Shown: positions 43,980-55,856 of the stretch, in pieces | How the letters are laid out: every line of letters starts with the position of its first letter | Position numbering within the stretch: position 1 is the first letter of the stretch | Source of the DNA: Trachythela sp. YZ-2020 | Taxonomy: Eukaryota; Cnidaria; Anthozoa; Malacalcyonacea; Clavulariidae | NCBI GenBank assembly: GCA_016169945.1 | Contig: JADLSH010000333.1 | Location: 1-64,000, forward strand | Direction of reading: 5' to 3' | DNA length: 64,000 bases | Program-made: the position numbers and the translations under genes | The notes under the pieces: model-generated | What the model was told of the DNA's origin: nothing | The model's database searches: none | The model's input: the letters and a program-made list of their open reading frames with translations, nothing else

Positions 43980-45487
43980 GATTAACTAGGTTATGTCATT
44001 ATTTATCCAATGTATGTATTCAATATTATCTATACTGATACAGCCCCCGTTTCTCCAACATTTGCTTAATTACTAAGTATCGTGCCAAAATGTTTTGTAT
44101 TTTGTCCGGTGCTGAATTGTGTCGAGCTAAAATATTTTATACTGTATCCAATCTTTGTTGAATTTTGTTCAGTCAATGTTTGAAACCATACTCTCACATT
44201 GTATATCAGTCTGCCAATGGAAGTGTATTTAACGATTTACCTGATTGTCTAACGAACTACAGTAGGACTCGCATCTGTTGTGATTGTTGTATATGTTTGC
44301 ACTGACCTATATCAAGGCTAGCCTGTATTATTAAATGTCTATCGCTGTAGTCTGTAATTATAAACACAAACGCATTTGACTAAAATTACTTTATTCATTA
44401 AGAAACTATTGTATATATATTTTTATATTTTAGTGATAACTGTTAGAAACATATTCGGCTTTTGAATGGAACTAACAATAAAAATGTACTTTGCAATTTG
44501 TCAAGCACGGAAATTTTTAAAGTTCTGACTTCTAGAATGGCTTATGAGACCTGTTATCATTGGGAATGATATGTTATTTTTAATAAATATCGAACACAGG
44601 AATTTGATATCAGTCCGACACAAACAGCTGCAACTTGCTGCTACGCTAAACCAAAGGCTAAAGAATTGAACTGAACAGTGCGGTAAAATCTTGTTGAAAT
44701 TATAAGAATACTCTCTGATAGTATTCAATAAGTATCGATGGAATAAAATAGCCATACTTTTTCCGGTCAGACAGTACAATATTTTGTGCACTATATTATT
44801 GTACTGGCTGTATTAAACCTATATTTGACTTCACACGACATAGCCATAGGCAGCGGCGATAATCAAGCAAATGCGGGCAAAGGGTCTAAATCAGTATAAC
44901 TAAGCAAAGAACAATTGGGTATAGATAATATTGATCGCATTACCACGAAAAATCTTTAAAATAGCATAAATAGCATATTTCTTTCTTCTACTTTGAATAT
45001 CTTTGATGTTGTTTACCTCGTATGTTGCAAAAACCGGAAGCGTCAGGACTTTTCCACGTTCGCCCATTGGCTGACCAATTTAGGAACAATTCCGATAGCC
45101 AATCAGAGCAAAGAAGTCTGTCTCATAGCAGCAGAATTGTCGGTAATCGTTTGAAGTTAAACTACCGCGATTTCGCGGGAAGGAGGCTTAGAAATATCAT
45201 ATTTTTTCACTCAAAATTTAAGATTTCGACTTGGCAACACCTCAAACCTTATTCCCTACATCTACCTGAGTATGAATATGGTTCTTGCCAGCTTCTAACA
45301 TAAAATTGCCATCAAAATCTTTAGGAACATATTTTGAACTCTGGCCGGCACTATTTTTCACCCCTTTTTGAATTGTACTTCATTTTTTTCATTTGCAGCA
45401 GCATTATTGTTTGTCAGTGTCTGTGGCTGTAACTGTCCTCTCTTACACCACAGCACATTGTACACTTTGTGTCATCATTTATACTGT
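43980..45487. other. non-coding stretch
   Basis: AT-rich; no credible gene, RNA or repeat end. Confidence 0.4.
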
Positions 45488-46877
45488 TTATTCTTTCTCT
45501 AAAGTGCACATGGGATGAGTCATTTCCTGAGCGTTAATTATCTTAGAAACTAGTTCCTCAGAAAGTATAGCTTTAGTTTTAGACTTTTTAAACTTCAGTC
45601 CAAATAAGTGATAAAGAAAATGAAGTTCATTCTTTGTCATTTTCTTAAAAGTATCCTTGCCCATAACTGACATAGCTTTTAGGGTATAGAATGATACATT
45701 CTTTTTGTTGGATGTGTCATTAAGCATTTGAGGAACATTGAGATCATTCTTACGGTTAGCAGCTTTGCTCTTCTTTTCTTGTACTTTTTTCCTGTGCTCT
45801 TTTTGCTTCTCATAACTCATATCTCCTTTGATAACCTTCACATATTCTTTACATCTCATGTTGAGGTATCTCTTCATGAGCTCACTGGGCTTGAATAGCT
45901 CCTTTCACATAAATGCCATCACCATTTTCTGTTGTTGGGGTGCTTGACATTAGCTTGTTAAATGCAGAAATCACCTGTGGATATTTTCTAACTTGCTCAC
46001 AAGCAACCTTGCATGCATTCCACCTGTGCTTTTGAAATGCATCAATGGTAAAGTGACGTTTACAAGATGTTTCGACAGCCAGTGTGTATTCATAAAAATC
46101 ATCTGAGACATTGGTTAACCGCCCTCTGTTATGTGATTGCATATACTGTAAACTTGCTTTGTGCCTGGATTCTTCCTCCAATTTGCTCTGAGGTTGAGTA
46201 AAGGTCTGGAAAATAAAATGCAGCACTTAATTAAGTAGGGCTGATCAGACTGTATTATTATGATACAAAATTTAATCAACTAACCCGGGATATCTACAGT
46301 ACATTCTGGAGATATGACCATGTAACATTAATTAATAATCACCTTCAGGACAGATTTTATCTGTTCTTCTTTGTGCAGTCTATTTACCACTTTCTTTTTC
46401 TTTGAGCCCTGATTTTTGGTAAGATAACAGTTGCATGAAGAAATTTCTTTCCTGATTGTCCATCCTGCTAAGTATCTGCAATTAAATAGTGTGATAGTTA
46501 ATTATGTTTATAGAACACATTGTAGTGTTTGATAGATTATTTAATTAAAAAAGAAATCAAACAAACTTCAACATTTCAAAACAAGGGCGGATTTTAATTT
46601 TTTTAACAGGAGGGGTGGAAGAATTTTTAGTGGGGTGCAAGCGGTTGAAAAAGTTTTGTTAATTAAAGACTTTTAAACCAAATTCTTGGGGGGGGGGGTT
46701 AACCCCCCTAACCCCCCCAGAAAATCCGCCCCCGTTTCAAAATCTATTGTATGTGTATATACCTGATCTTGCCTCGACACTCTTTAGTGTAAACATGTAC
46801 ATTTGGCTGGATATATTCAAGAGGGTTTTGATTGCTTTCATCAATGTTTTCATTCTTAGACTCATTGTATGTGGATT
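45488..46877 (-). pseudogene. three-exon conserved protein of unknown function
   Basis: Exons on the minus strand with GT/AG borders: 46877-46763 (NESKNENIDESNQNPLEYIQ, NVHVYTKECRGKI), 46475-46343 (YLAGWTIRKEISSCNCYLTK), and 46206-45488 (RLTNVSDDFYEYTLAVETSC, HRWNACKVACEQVRKYPQVI, NKLMSSTPTTENGDGIYVKG; then SELMKRYLNMRCKEYVKVIK and YTLKAMSVMGKDTFKKMTKN). A one-base shift near 45885 breaks the last exon. YLAGW recalls the YxAGY motif near the end of P-type transposases, but I do not assign it. The exons are strongly charged and non-repetitive. Upstream exons are probably disrupted or lie to the right. Confidence 0.5.
46582..46734. mobile_element. hAT-like MITE in an intron
   Basis: 153 bp with inverted ends (CAAGGGCGGATTTT / CGGGGGCGGATTTT) and an exact 8-bp flanking duplication TTTCAAAA (46574-46581, 46735-46742). 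Confidence 0.85.
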
Positions 46878-46899
46878 CTATTAATAGACAGAAACAATT

Positions 46900-46937
46900 A
46901 ATGCTATCAACCTTCAACGTTGAAGGTTGATAGCATT
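46900..46937. repeat. 38-bp perfect palindrome
   Basis: AATGCTATCAACCTTCAAC followed directly by its reverse complement with no loop, just upstream of the first readable exon of the 45488-46877 gene. Confidence 0.95.
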
Positions 46938-47514
46938 ACTGTTAAGAATTGTGCAGATACAGAATCTACTAATTGATTTTATTACTAAAGTTGTCTGGCA
47001 GAATAAAAATAGTCAAGGGGGTCAATCCTGGGGGGGGGCCCCCAGCCTCAGATTTGGTTGGGGGATTTATCATTGACCCCAACCAACATCATATTTTTGT
47101 TTTTTTTTTTTTTTTAAGACAGACACACACATGAACATATTGTGCTTCATGCTCCTCATGGACATAATTGATCACTGCAGTGATGTATAAACTTGTTCAC
47201 ATTTGTTTTTATTTCCGCACAACGATTAGTTTCATTGATCAACTGACATCGTTTTGATTAAAATTATTTATCTTTAAAAAAGATTGTTCATCAATCTCAG
47301 TTAAATCATATATGATTTCTGACTTTGATTACATTATTGAAAAAGGATTTAAGAATTTATTTTTTTCTTTAAGTGCCTCAAAATGCAGGGAATGCCGTTT
47401 CAGAGAGTCAAAATTCCAAAAAAAAGGGGGTACATATCCCAGGACTCCCTTACAAGACAATCACCTACCTATAAATGCTGCATGTAATTCAATTCAAAAG
47501 TCTTTTTATTAGAT
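46938..47514. other. non-coding stretch with G/C-run block
   Basis: Contains GGGGGGGGGCCCCCA at about 47030-47043, a GGTTGGGGGATTTATCATTG block, and a T-run at 47098-47115. Probably another G-rich MITE relic; no clear target duplication. Confidence 0.35.
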
Positions 47515-47592
47515 CAAAAGATAAAAATACATATCTTATGTTACAAGTAAATATTAAGAATACATTAGTAAAGTTTACATCATATGAATAGG

Positions 47593-50043
47593 TTATATAA
47601 AAATTAATCTATTTGAAAACGACAATTTAAAACGTTCCGTATTCACTCTTGGATACTGACTAAACTCTGTCCTCAGAGAGTAGCTTGTGGATTTTATTCT
47701 TGGTATCAAGTCGACTATGGCACTCTTCTGATTTACAGAAGCCTTAAATATATTTCTGTCGTGTATTTCTAAAAGATATCTAATATTTACAGGTTCTGAT
47801 ATATACTTTCGCTTAAAACATCTGTCAAGAAACTGTTGTAGAGTACTGCGTTCAGCTGGAGAAGAACCGTAAACGGACAGGCCAAACGTTATAGTAGATA
47901 TTACTAAGGTCTTAAATAGATAATCTATCTCACATTGGCTATAGCCTTCTGCCCCGAGTGTTCGTATAACGTACAAGCATTTGTTTGCTTTGACCAATTT
48001 ACCTCGCACATGATTGGTAAACTTGAGATTGTCTTGAAAAGTAATGCCTAAAATGGGAAGTTCCTTGCATTGAGGTATATTATAAACATTGTCGGGTTGA
48101 TCATTATATCCCTTCTTCTGGATGATAAGCTCTTCACATTTACCAGGGTTACAAGTCATAAAATTATCGTCAGACCAGCTCAGGAATTGTCCAACTGTAT
48201 CTGTTGATATATCAGGACCGTCACTCAAAACTGGCACTATTATATTTTAATCGTCCGCATATTTAAAAAGAGCATTCCCGCCGTCTATGTCCACCTCTAA
48301 ATCATTTAGGAAAATATTAAAAAGGTAGGGGCCACTTACGCTCCCCTGTGTTGTACCCTTATTAACATCCATCCATTCTCCACAAAAATCGTTACAAACG
48401 ACTCTTTGCTTTCTATTCTTTAGACAATTTAAATACCAATTTATGATATAAGGGTTGAGTGGCACATTTTTTAACTTTTCCGAAAGGAGTGAATGTTTCA
48501 CGGAGTCGAAGGCCTTGCTAAAATCCATAGAAAACAGTCTAACTGCTTTGCAGTCTGCTCTATCTAAGAAGCTAAGTACTTTGTTCTGAATAGTCAACAG
48601 AGCGTTTGTACAACTTCCCCCCTGCCTGCACGCAAATTGCGTTGGGGATAAAATTTCCTCAATTGTCGACTTGACCTGACTATTATAAACGAGCTTTTCG
48701 AAGGTCCTCGCAATTACAGGTGTAATATTTATTCCACGAAAGTCACCATCTTCCTTTGGTAAATCAACCTTTGCCAAGTATGTGATGAAAGGGACAAATT
48801 CCAGACGTTAGTTATAACTTCGGTTAGAATTTCCGCATGATCATTCCAAACCCAATAGGGAATATAATCGGGACCTGTTGCTGTCCTCTTTATTCTTTTC
48901 AAGGCATTCCATACCTGCTGTTCCGTGAAGCTAGGAATATCTATTTCATCACCAATAATTGAGAGCATCGGTTCGACATAACTATCATCGTGGCAGAGTT
49001 TGCCAAAGTAGCGATTTAATCTTGTAAGTGATGTATTATCTAAAGTAACTCTTGATGACGATGCATTTCGCTGAGAAATATCATTCGTCTTTCTCCACCA
49101 AGTTCTACTTCCCACCAAGGCCCTAAAATTTCTTCTGTTTAGACAAATGACATCAGAAATCCTTTTGTTAATTAAATTGAGTCTATCCTTTTGCGACCGA
49201 GCAATTCTGGATTTAGCTTTTAGCAAAGATTTCATTAAAGGACTCATACCGTAAGGATCCCGTGAGGAAATTGAGACTGTTTTTGTGGGCATACATTTAT
49301 TCATATGATCCATGATCTTACGTTCAAGACAATTCACAGCGTCATTTACATTCGTGGACTGCGATACATCCTCCCAATCTTCTTCTGCTAAAGCTTTGTG
49401 GAAATCTTCCTTTCGATGCTTTCTACAATCCCAAACTTCAACCTTTCGGCGCATAGGTTTTAGTTTCGTTCCTGCTGGTAAAATAACCCCTAAGTGGTCG
49501 GTTTTAGTTAACATATGGAAAGGATAACATTTTGAGAATAAATCTATTCTATTTGTAAGGCAGTTATCCAAACATGCGTTACCCCTTGTTGAAAAGTTGA
49601 CCATTGCATCCCATCCTGATAGTTCCTCAAGGACTGGATATTTGTCCAGAACGTCGTCAGAAATACTTATCAAATAATCCAATAAGTCGCTCTCCAGATA
49701 ATTGTGCCTAGCCAGGTGATAAAGGCCAATAATCCAATAAGTCACTCTCCAGATAATTGTGCCTAGGCAGGTGATAAAGGCCATATATCAACATGCGATT
49801 TCCTGTAGGTAACAGAAGTGTGACACCAATAAGTTCATACAAACTGGATCGATAAATATCAATAACTTTTAAGTTGTTCCGAACATATATTGCTACCCCT
49901 CCTTTTGCTCTCATATCGCGTCCTTCCCAACTTCTATCTCTTCTAAATATTGAATAATTGTGAATGGTCACCACAGCATCTGGCATTTCAGGTTTCAGGC
50001 GACTCTCGCTCACCACACATACATCTATATCGTTATTGACCAA
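47593..50043 (-). pseudogene. LINE ORF2 (endonuclease-RT)
   Basis: Endonuclease part: [83 protein letters not shown]. Linker and [104 protein letters not shown], then TAA (48247-48249), continuing with [18 protein letters not shown] and the C-terminus to 47593. A 55-bp tandem duplication at 49676-49785 and a shift near 48750 also break it. Catalytic residues of RT (MDFS, YADD) and endonuclease (SES, TDH) are present, so inactivation is by a few recent events. Confidence 0.85.
49676..49785. repeat. 55-bp tandem duplication in LINE ORF2
   Basis: AATCCAATAAGTC(G/A)CTCTC starts at 49676 and again at 49731; the two units differ at a few positions. A 55-base unit shifts the frame by one. Confidence 0.85.
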
Positions 50044-50162
50044 GTCTGCCTCCAGTGCAACTACAGCTCGTACTCAATTTTTTGTTTTTGCCAAACTACA
50101 TATATTGATGAACATAAACTTAGGAACAGCAAAACCAGACTCTCTCGAAGGAACCTTTCTTG

Positions 50163-50444
50163 TGGGGCTTCGGTGGCAAAGTGGTTAGCGCACTTGCCTT
50201 TCACCTCTAAGGCCGCTGGTTCAAGTCTCAGTGAGAACTTTCTCAATGCGACTTGAACCAAGTCGTCAAGTGAAAAGAGTAAAGTCAATGCTCTGCCGAA
50301 AGTCGTGGGTTTTCTCCGGGTACTCCGGTTTCCTCCCACAGGGAAAGTTGACAGGGTGGGTTAGGTAAAAGGGCCCACAGTAATTGGCATATGCTGTTGT
50401 GGTGACCCTTCCCTAGTTGGTGAAGCTAAATAAATAAATAAATT
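50163..50444 (+). mobile_element. tRNA-derived SINE
   Basis: Head GGGGCTTCGGTGGCAAAGTG with a pol III A box (TGGCAAAGTGG, about 50174) and a B box (GGTTCAAGTC, 50218-50227), spaced as in a tRNA. A central region with GGGTTTTCTCCGGGTACTCC and GGTTTCCTCCCACA resembles conserved cores shared by SINEs of several animal groups. The tail is (AAAT)n at about 50429-50444. Inserted between ORF1 and ORF2 of the LINE. No clear target duplication. Confidence 0.8.
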
Positions 50445-50599
50445 AAATTAATAGGTACCAAGTTACTTCGTCTCTTTGAGTTAATGTTTGGGGTATTATT
50501 AGAGGGGTACTAACAGGAATAGCTAAGTTCTTTTTCTTGTCATCCCATGAACAAATTCTAGGTAATTCAACCAGTCTTTCTGATTTTGTTGTGGTTGAT

Positions 50600-52333
50600 G
50601 GTTGGGCTGGAAATTTTGATAGGACTGGAAATTCTGATGAGGTTGATGATTCTGATAGGACCGGTAATTTTGATTGTATCGAAGGTTTGGGTAAGGGGGG
50701 TGATTTGGGCCGATGATTTAAACGGCGCCGTCGAAAATTTGTCAGGTGAGCGGAATGGAGTGATGTCTGATGATTCCCTTGATGCTTGGGTTTTGCATAA
50801 TAGCCATGCCTGTATCGCTTCGGGTAAACCTTCTTCTTATTGGGAAGCTTACTTTGTTTATATTTGATGATGGTAATAACTCAATTAGTGGCAAGTTTCC
50901 CAAACACATAGGTAGCGTCGTTTTGGATTTACATTGTCTAATTGGTTGACCTTGTGGTTTACCTTCTACGGTATTGCAGTTTGATTTAGAATTCTCACAT
51001 TGATAATCACGAACACTATTAGAATTGTTACTGACTTTACTCTGTAGTTTATCACTTCGATGCCCATGCAATAGACAAAACTGTTCATCATGTAGAACAA
51101 CTGATTTATTACAGGGGTTTTCACTGATTTCGTTTTGTTTACTAATTGTATGAGTATTTGATTGTTCTCTGTTCGCGATGGTTGACCGCTCATCTGTTAT
51201 ATTTTGTATATTTTGCATGTTAATCATTTGACTATGAATTTGCTCATTCGATTTACTGTTCTGGTATATATTATTGGAGAGTCTCGACTCCATTATTACG
51301 GCATCTAACTTCACACCTTCAAGTTCAATAGATAATTCGTTACACTTCCTCATTTTTTCGCCGATATCCCTAGCAGAAATCGACTGGGCATTTGAACCAT
51401 ACGCATTCTTTCCTAACATACAATTTCCACAGGAAACCAGGGCTTCCTTTATCAATCTACTTATAGAATTGTAAACATTGTTTGTTAAATCAAACAGACG
51501 TTCAATTTTCTTGAGAGCATCTCTCAATTCTGCAGACAAATGATCACAATTCTGGTTTTGTGTTTGAGAGACACAATCCCGTGTTATAAGACTATTATTA
51601 CTTTGATCGATTTCGATGCACTGCTTCTGTCCGTTGGTCTGGCTAACATCGGAAGGCTGGCAAACACTATTTACTTCAGTTATTGAGTCAGAATTATGGG
51701 AACTGACCCCGTCATAGACATTAGTTATCGAAGTTGTGCATACCTTTAAGTGGTCTTGAAATTCGTCAAGTGTGCTTGACATACACGCCTTAATCAAGCA
51801 TTCCTTTACCAAATTGCCAGCCTTTCCACGGAATTGTAAAGAACCCAATTTTCCAGGATACCATGTGCATGATAAGTCAAAGTTAAAGCTATCAAACTTT
51901 TTTGAATTGCCCCCTGGCGACGACCATTTACCTAGCTGGGCAAAAGCATATTCGATACATTTCTTCAGCGATTCATGATCAGCCGACCATCTAATTCGTT
52001 CGCCATCGTAAATATCATTTCGGAAGTTTTATATCTGTAAATTTCTTTCACATCCCAAACGGTGGTCATTATATTTTCATAGGAGTCAGAGCTCATACAA
52101 ACAGGACCCGCAGCCATGATGAATAATCGAAATATTTCAACCAGTCTTGCCATAACAGACCTCTGGGTTAAATTTAGCTTGCCATTTACAACAGAAACTG
52201 CTGATGATGTCAGTACTTCTATCCATCTGTGTTCCAAATCCTCTGATATTTTCAATAGATGGAGGGATTGTGCATGACCAACACAGTTCTTCTTTGACAC
52301 AACAAGTACTTCATCTGTCTTTGGCATTATCAT
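50600..52333 (-). pseudogene. LINE ORF1
   Basis: Starts near 52333 (MIMPKTDEVLVVSKKN), contains RWIEVLTSSAVSVVNG, RLVEIFRLFIMAAGPV and DSYENIMTTVWDVKEIYRYK, then near 51975 a one-base shift leads to SADHESLKKCIEYAFAQLGK, WSSPGGNSKKFDSFNF, TWYPGKLGSLQFRGK and LVKECLIKACMSS. A long Ser/Asn/Gln-rich region follows with a Cys pair (VSCGNCMLG), ending in the 51848-50742 frame. In another frame at about 50700-50600 a Q/N repeat (RSYQNHQPHQNFQSYQNFQ) looks like the true C-terminus. Probably an RNA-binding chaperone for LINE transposition. Confidence 0.65.
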
Positions 52334-53270
52334 TTTGTCGTGTTCTCTCTAACAATTATGGTTATCCCATTTTCGAAACGTACAAGCGGATAATTGTGTA
52401 CAAACCCTTCAATAATTTCAATTGAACCATTTACAAGTTCGAAGTTGGGGGAGTTTTGTATAAGCATGACTGGTGCACCAACTTTTAACCATAATGTTTT
52501 TGGTGCTGGACATTTCTTGTCCATAATATTCTTCAATTGTCCTCCATCTATCGCGTTAAAAACATGTTTTCCAGGTAATAAATCCAACATCTTGTTGTTT
52601 TCTCGTAATGCAAAAAGCTTCAGAATTCGCTCTCCCTTACTCCATTCGACAGGTCGGGTTAAGTAATTTAGTACGTTCGTTGCATGACTTGAAAGACTTC
52701 CACCTTGGCGAATCTCGTTTAAAAAAATTCACGAATTTAGAGTCCGACAATCGGCACAGAAATCAAAACATCTTGCCCACATGGATGATTGGAAACAAAA
52801 GTCTGGTTTTTGGGCATTTTTATAAACGTATTTGATAAAAATCAGAAAAAATGAGTTGAATTGCGCCAAACGGTGAGATGGTATCTTTCACCCGTCGTGC
52901 TATGAACTTGAGTTTTTTGGAATAGATCCAAACTTAATAGTGACACTTCATCGACCACAAGAAACTTGCATTTTATCCAACAGGCACAGGCTTCTTCGCT
53001 AGCCAAAACTTTATCGAAAAGTTGGTACCTGGTTCCATTTCCCAAGCCAACACCTGCCCAAGATTGGATAGTTTGTCCGCCAATGTTTTTGGCCGCTATA
53101 CCAGTCGGAGCAGTTACGCCAACTGCTTCTTGTCCCAATTCTTTACCTGCATGTTCTATGATCTTCTTTAAAACAAAGGACTTTCCCATTCCGCCTTGGC
53201 CAGTTAGAAATAAACTAAATCCATTTGAATATAACTTGAATATTTTGTTTTGTTCGTCCGTGAGACTCAT
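52328..53270 (-). pseudogene. PIF1-type DNA helicase, truncated
   Basis: Starts at ATG 53270 (MSLTDEQNKIFKLYSNG). Walker A FLTGQGGMGKSFVL, motif Ia GVTAPTGIAAKNIGGQTIQS, Walker B FLVVDEVSLLSLDLF. Frameshifts near 52850-52740 separate this from FLNEIRQGGSLSSHATNVLN, ERILKLFALRENNKMLDLLP, LWLKVGAPVMLIQN and VNGSIEIIEGFVHNYPLVRF. The C-terminal motifs (QxPL and the HKSQG-type box) are missing because the sequence switches to the LINE 5' end at about 52328. No introns, so it may be a retrocopy or an element gene. It could not unwind DNA. Confidence 0.8.
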
Positions 53271-55727
53271 ATTTCTACATGTTGAATTACCATATATTCA
53301 ACTTGGCGCGCGTTATATTTCCCGCAAAAATTCAAATATTTCAAAATAAAAATATAGTTTCCAGGCCAGACTGAGCGGCATCTGACGTAATCACTGACGT
53401 TCATTGCATCTCGCTTGTTACAATTTGATTATATCACGTGGTACAAATTTTGAAAGCTGATTGGTTATCGTAGGTAATTGTTCCTACCCTCTCATTTTTC
53501 CCTCCGTTTTCAACCCGTTTCCTATTATTTATTTATTAATTTTCGGGGGGGAGAGAAAAATAATATTTTATGTAATATTAAACATGGCGTCATTTATAAA
53601 TTGTAATGAAGTCAAGAAGGAATGTAAGAGAAAGATTATTGTTTAGAAGGTACGGTGATTTAAGTTATGCACAATTAAAGTAGGATGGATATTTTATGTA
53701 AATTTATATTGCTCTCAACAAATGGCACTTGTCCTATAGCCCGTGGTTTATATTAGGAAAGACATGCAGTGGCAGGGAACAGTAACAGGATGATAATCCC
53801 AATTGACAACTGATGCCTTTAACTATGCTATGTATTAAATAAATGTAAAAATATATAATATGAAGTAGTAAAAGGTGTGAAATATTCAGACAGTAAATAT
53901 TGTGTTCAAAAATAACCATTTACAAGTGGAAACTATTGTCATGGTGGACTGTGTGATGGAAGTAAACCTATGTAATGGTCTAAGAGCCTAGTTTAAGAGA
54001 TTTAAAGTCCATAGGAAGGCTGTTCCATGAAAGGTGAAGGTGATAAATAGCTGATAATTAAAACCACATTCCCAATTAGGCACCAAATACTATAAGAATA
54101 GTGAACTTGTGTGAGTATTAAATATAAGAAGTACCAAGTTATATTGAAGATTTTTCCAAATGAAATGCTATTAAAGTGTATATGTCTTATGTACTAAATG
54201 GTAATCAACTATATTATCAGTGCCATTGGAAAAGGAACGTTTCATTTTGGAATTGGGCGTTGCCCTTAATCTAGTATGCATGTGTGATTACTGTGGTTTC
54301 AAAATGATTTTAGATAAAATTAACACAATATTATGATATGCACCACCCAGTTTAAAGATGTGGTCTGCTAAAAGTTAAGTGAATCTGGATACAGAAGTCT
54401 TATCTTTAGATATTACACATGCACTAGCTTATTATCACAGAACTTTTAGATGACTGTTAACTTCAAAATTTAGTAATTGTTGGAACCTTATGTATTTCTT
54501 GCCGTTTGTACATACAAATGTCGCTGTTCAGTGGTCTAAAGCAATCTTTGGAAAGGAACAATTGCATTTTTAACACAACACATTCCTTTTGATGACTTGC
54601 CTTTCATTCACTCATTCGGTGTGGAGGTTATTCTTCTGTTTTACGGCCAAGTTCCCATCAAGTGGAGAGAAAATTAATTGTGGTTAAAGTCCCTTAGTGT
54701 AGATGAACACAACCGTATAATACTCGTGACAGGTGCAAGGGACCGTAAACATCCAAATATTGTCGGATATAAAGGTGTAAATCAATATGTAATACTTTTG
54801 GAATATGTTATATTCCATTTTGCGCTGTTTCATCTGGACTTGAAAGTGAATTTCTACAATCACTTTCAAAAGTTGTTGGGACACCTGCAGTTTTAGAGCA
54901 TAGGTCAATCTGTACACTTGTGATACACGTTGGTCTCCCTTCCCTCCCCCCCCTCCCCAATCAATGTTGGTTTCCCAATTGTAAGACCATACCCCGTCAA
55001 ATATGATATTTTGGACACAACATTGAATAGGGGACGGGGGGATCGACGTTTGTCAATATAAGAGGTATTTGGGACATCTGTCCCAACACATTTGAAAAGG
55101 ATTGTATGTCAGTTTGACAAAACGGACTGTGCCAACATTGACAAGAACATGTTTTATCTTGCAGCTTCCAGGTCTTGATAACTGGTTTGGCTTGATTACA
55201 CCATGTAACGTATCTAGAAGATCCCCTCATTAGCCATTTCTTGTCGGAACCCATCAGGCTAGTCCTTTTCCGTCAGCATTCCTTTTCTCCCAAACATTAA
55301 AAGACACGCCACATACTTGAATACACTCAAGGTCTGGCAGATGTTTGCGTGTCCTATCCTTTGGTTGTTGGTGGTTGTAAAATTGTCTTTAGTTGTCCCA
55401 TTCTAGAGATTCACTAACTAAACTCTTTGTCAGGATGTCTACAATTTTTTATAAAATTAAAATAAAATTGATGAAGGGGGAAAATGCAGGACGGCATGCT
55501 CAACTCTGCCTTACACAGTGTTTCATAACTGCCTTTTCAGTGCACTTTTAAATGCTTGACAATTCATACAGATATATAAATGGAGCAAAAACTTTATTGT
55601 GAAATTGGGATAAAACATGCACTCAAGAGTCTTTCAAAGACCTCAAACAGTACTCATTCTTCGGACCCGAATCCAAATTGCACTCCAAACCATACTATTA
55701 CCCATACAAATCAACAAACGAAAACAA
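53271..55727. other. long non-coding stretch
   Basis: AT-rich sequence without credible coding frames; a short G run near 53545 and C runs near 54948-54958. Nothing recognised. Confidence 0.45.
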
Positions 55728-55735
55728 TACCTGGC

Positions 55736-55848
55736 CATAGGCGTAGGCAGCAAGTTCAAGTTGGAGGGATGGCACTTTGTCTCAAGGGCACCTTTTCTAT
55801 TGTTTTAGCAGTAAAAAGGGGAAGCACTTGGGGGTCACATGCCCCCTG
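55736..55848. mobile_element. short hAT-like MITE
   Basis: 113 bp starting CATAGGCGTAGGCAGCAAGT and ending TGCCCCCTG, flanked by an exact 8-bp duplication TACCTGGC (55728-55735 and 55849-55856). Related to the block at 59668-59826 (shared GGCACTTTGTCT.AAGGGCAC and CACATGCCCCCTG). Confidence 0.7.
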
Positions 55849-55856
55849 TACCTGGC

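Larger units (their letters stand above)
47515..52333 (-). mobile_element. full-length-sized LINE with ORF1 and ORF2, carrying a SINE
   Basis: Minus-strand LINE whose ORF1 begins near 52333 and whose 3' end lies near 47515. Components are listed separately: ORF1 (50600-52333), a tRNA-derived SINE between the ORFs (50163-50444), and ORF2 (47593-50043). The RT motifs place it in a CR1-like group common in cnidarian-type genomes (inference). The 5' end abuts a truncated PIF1 helicase at 52328. Confidence 0.8.

Noticed and set aside
50586..50867. 93-codon plus-strand ORF with Leu/Ile/Met repeats
   Set aside because: Antisense of the Q/N-rich repeat at the end of LINE ORF1.
54678..55254. Short ORFs on both strands
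   Set aside because: No conserved composition, no splice or motif support; AT-rich chance frames.
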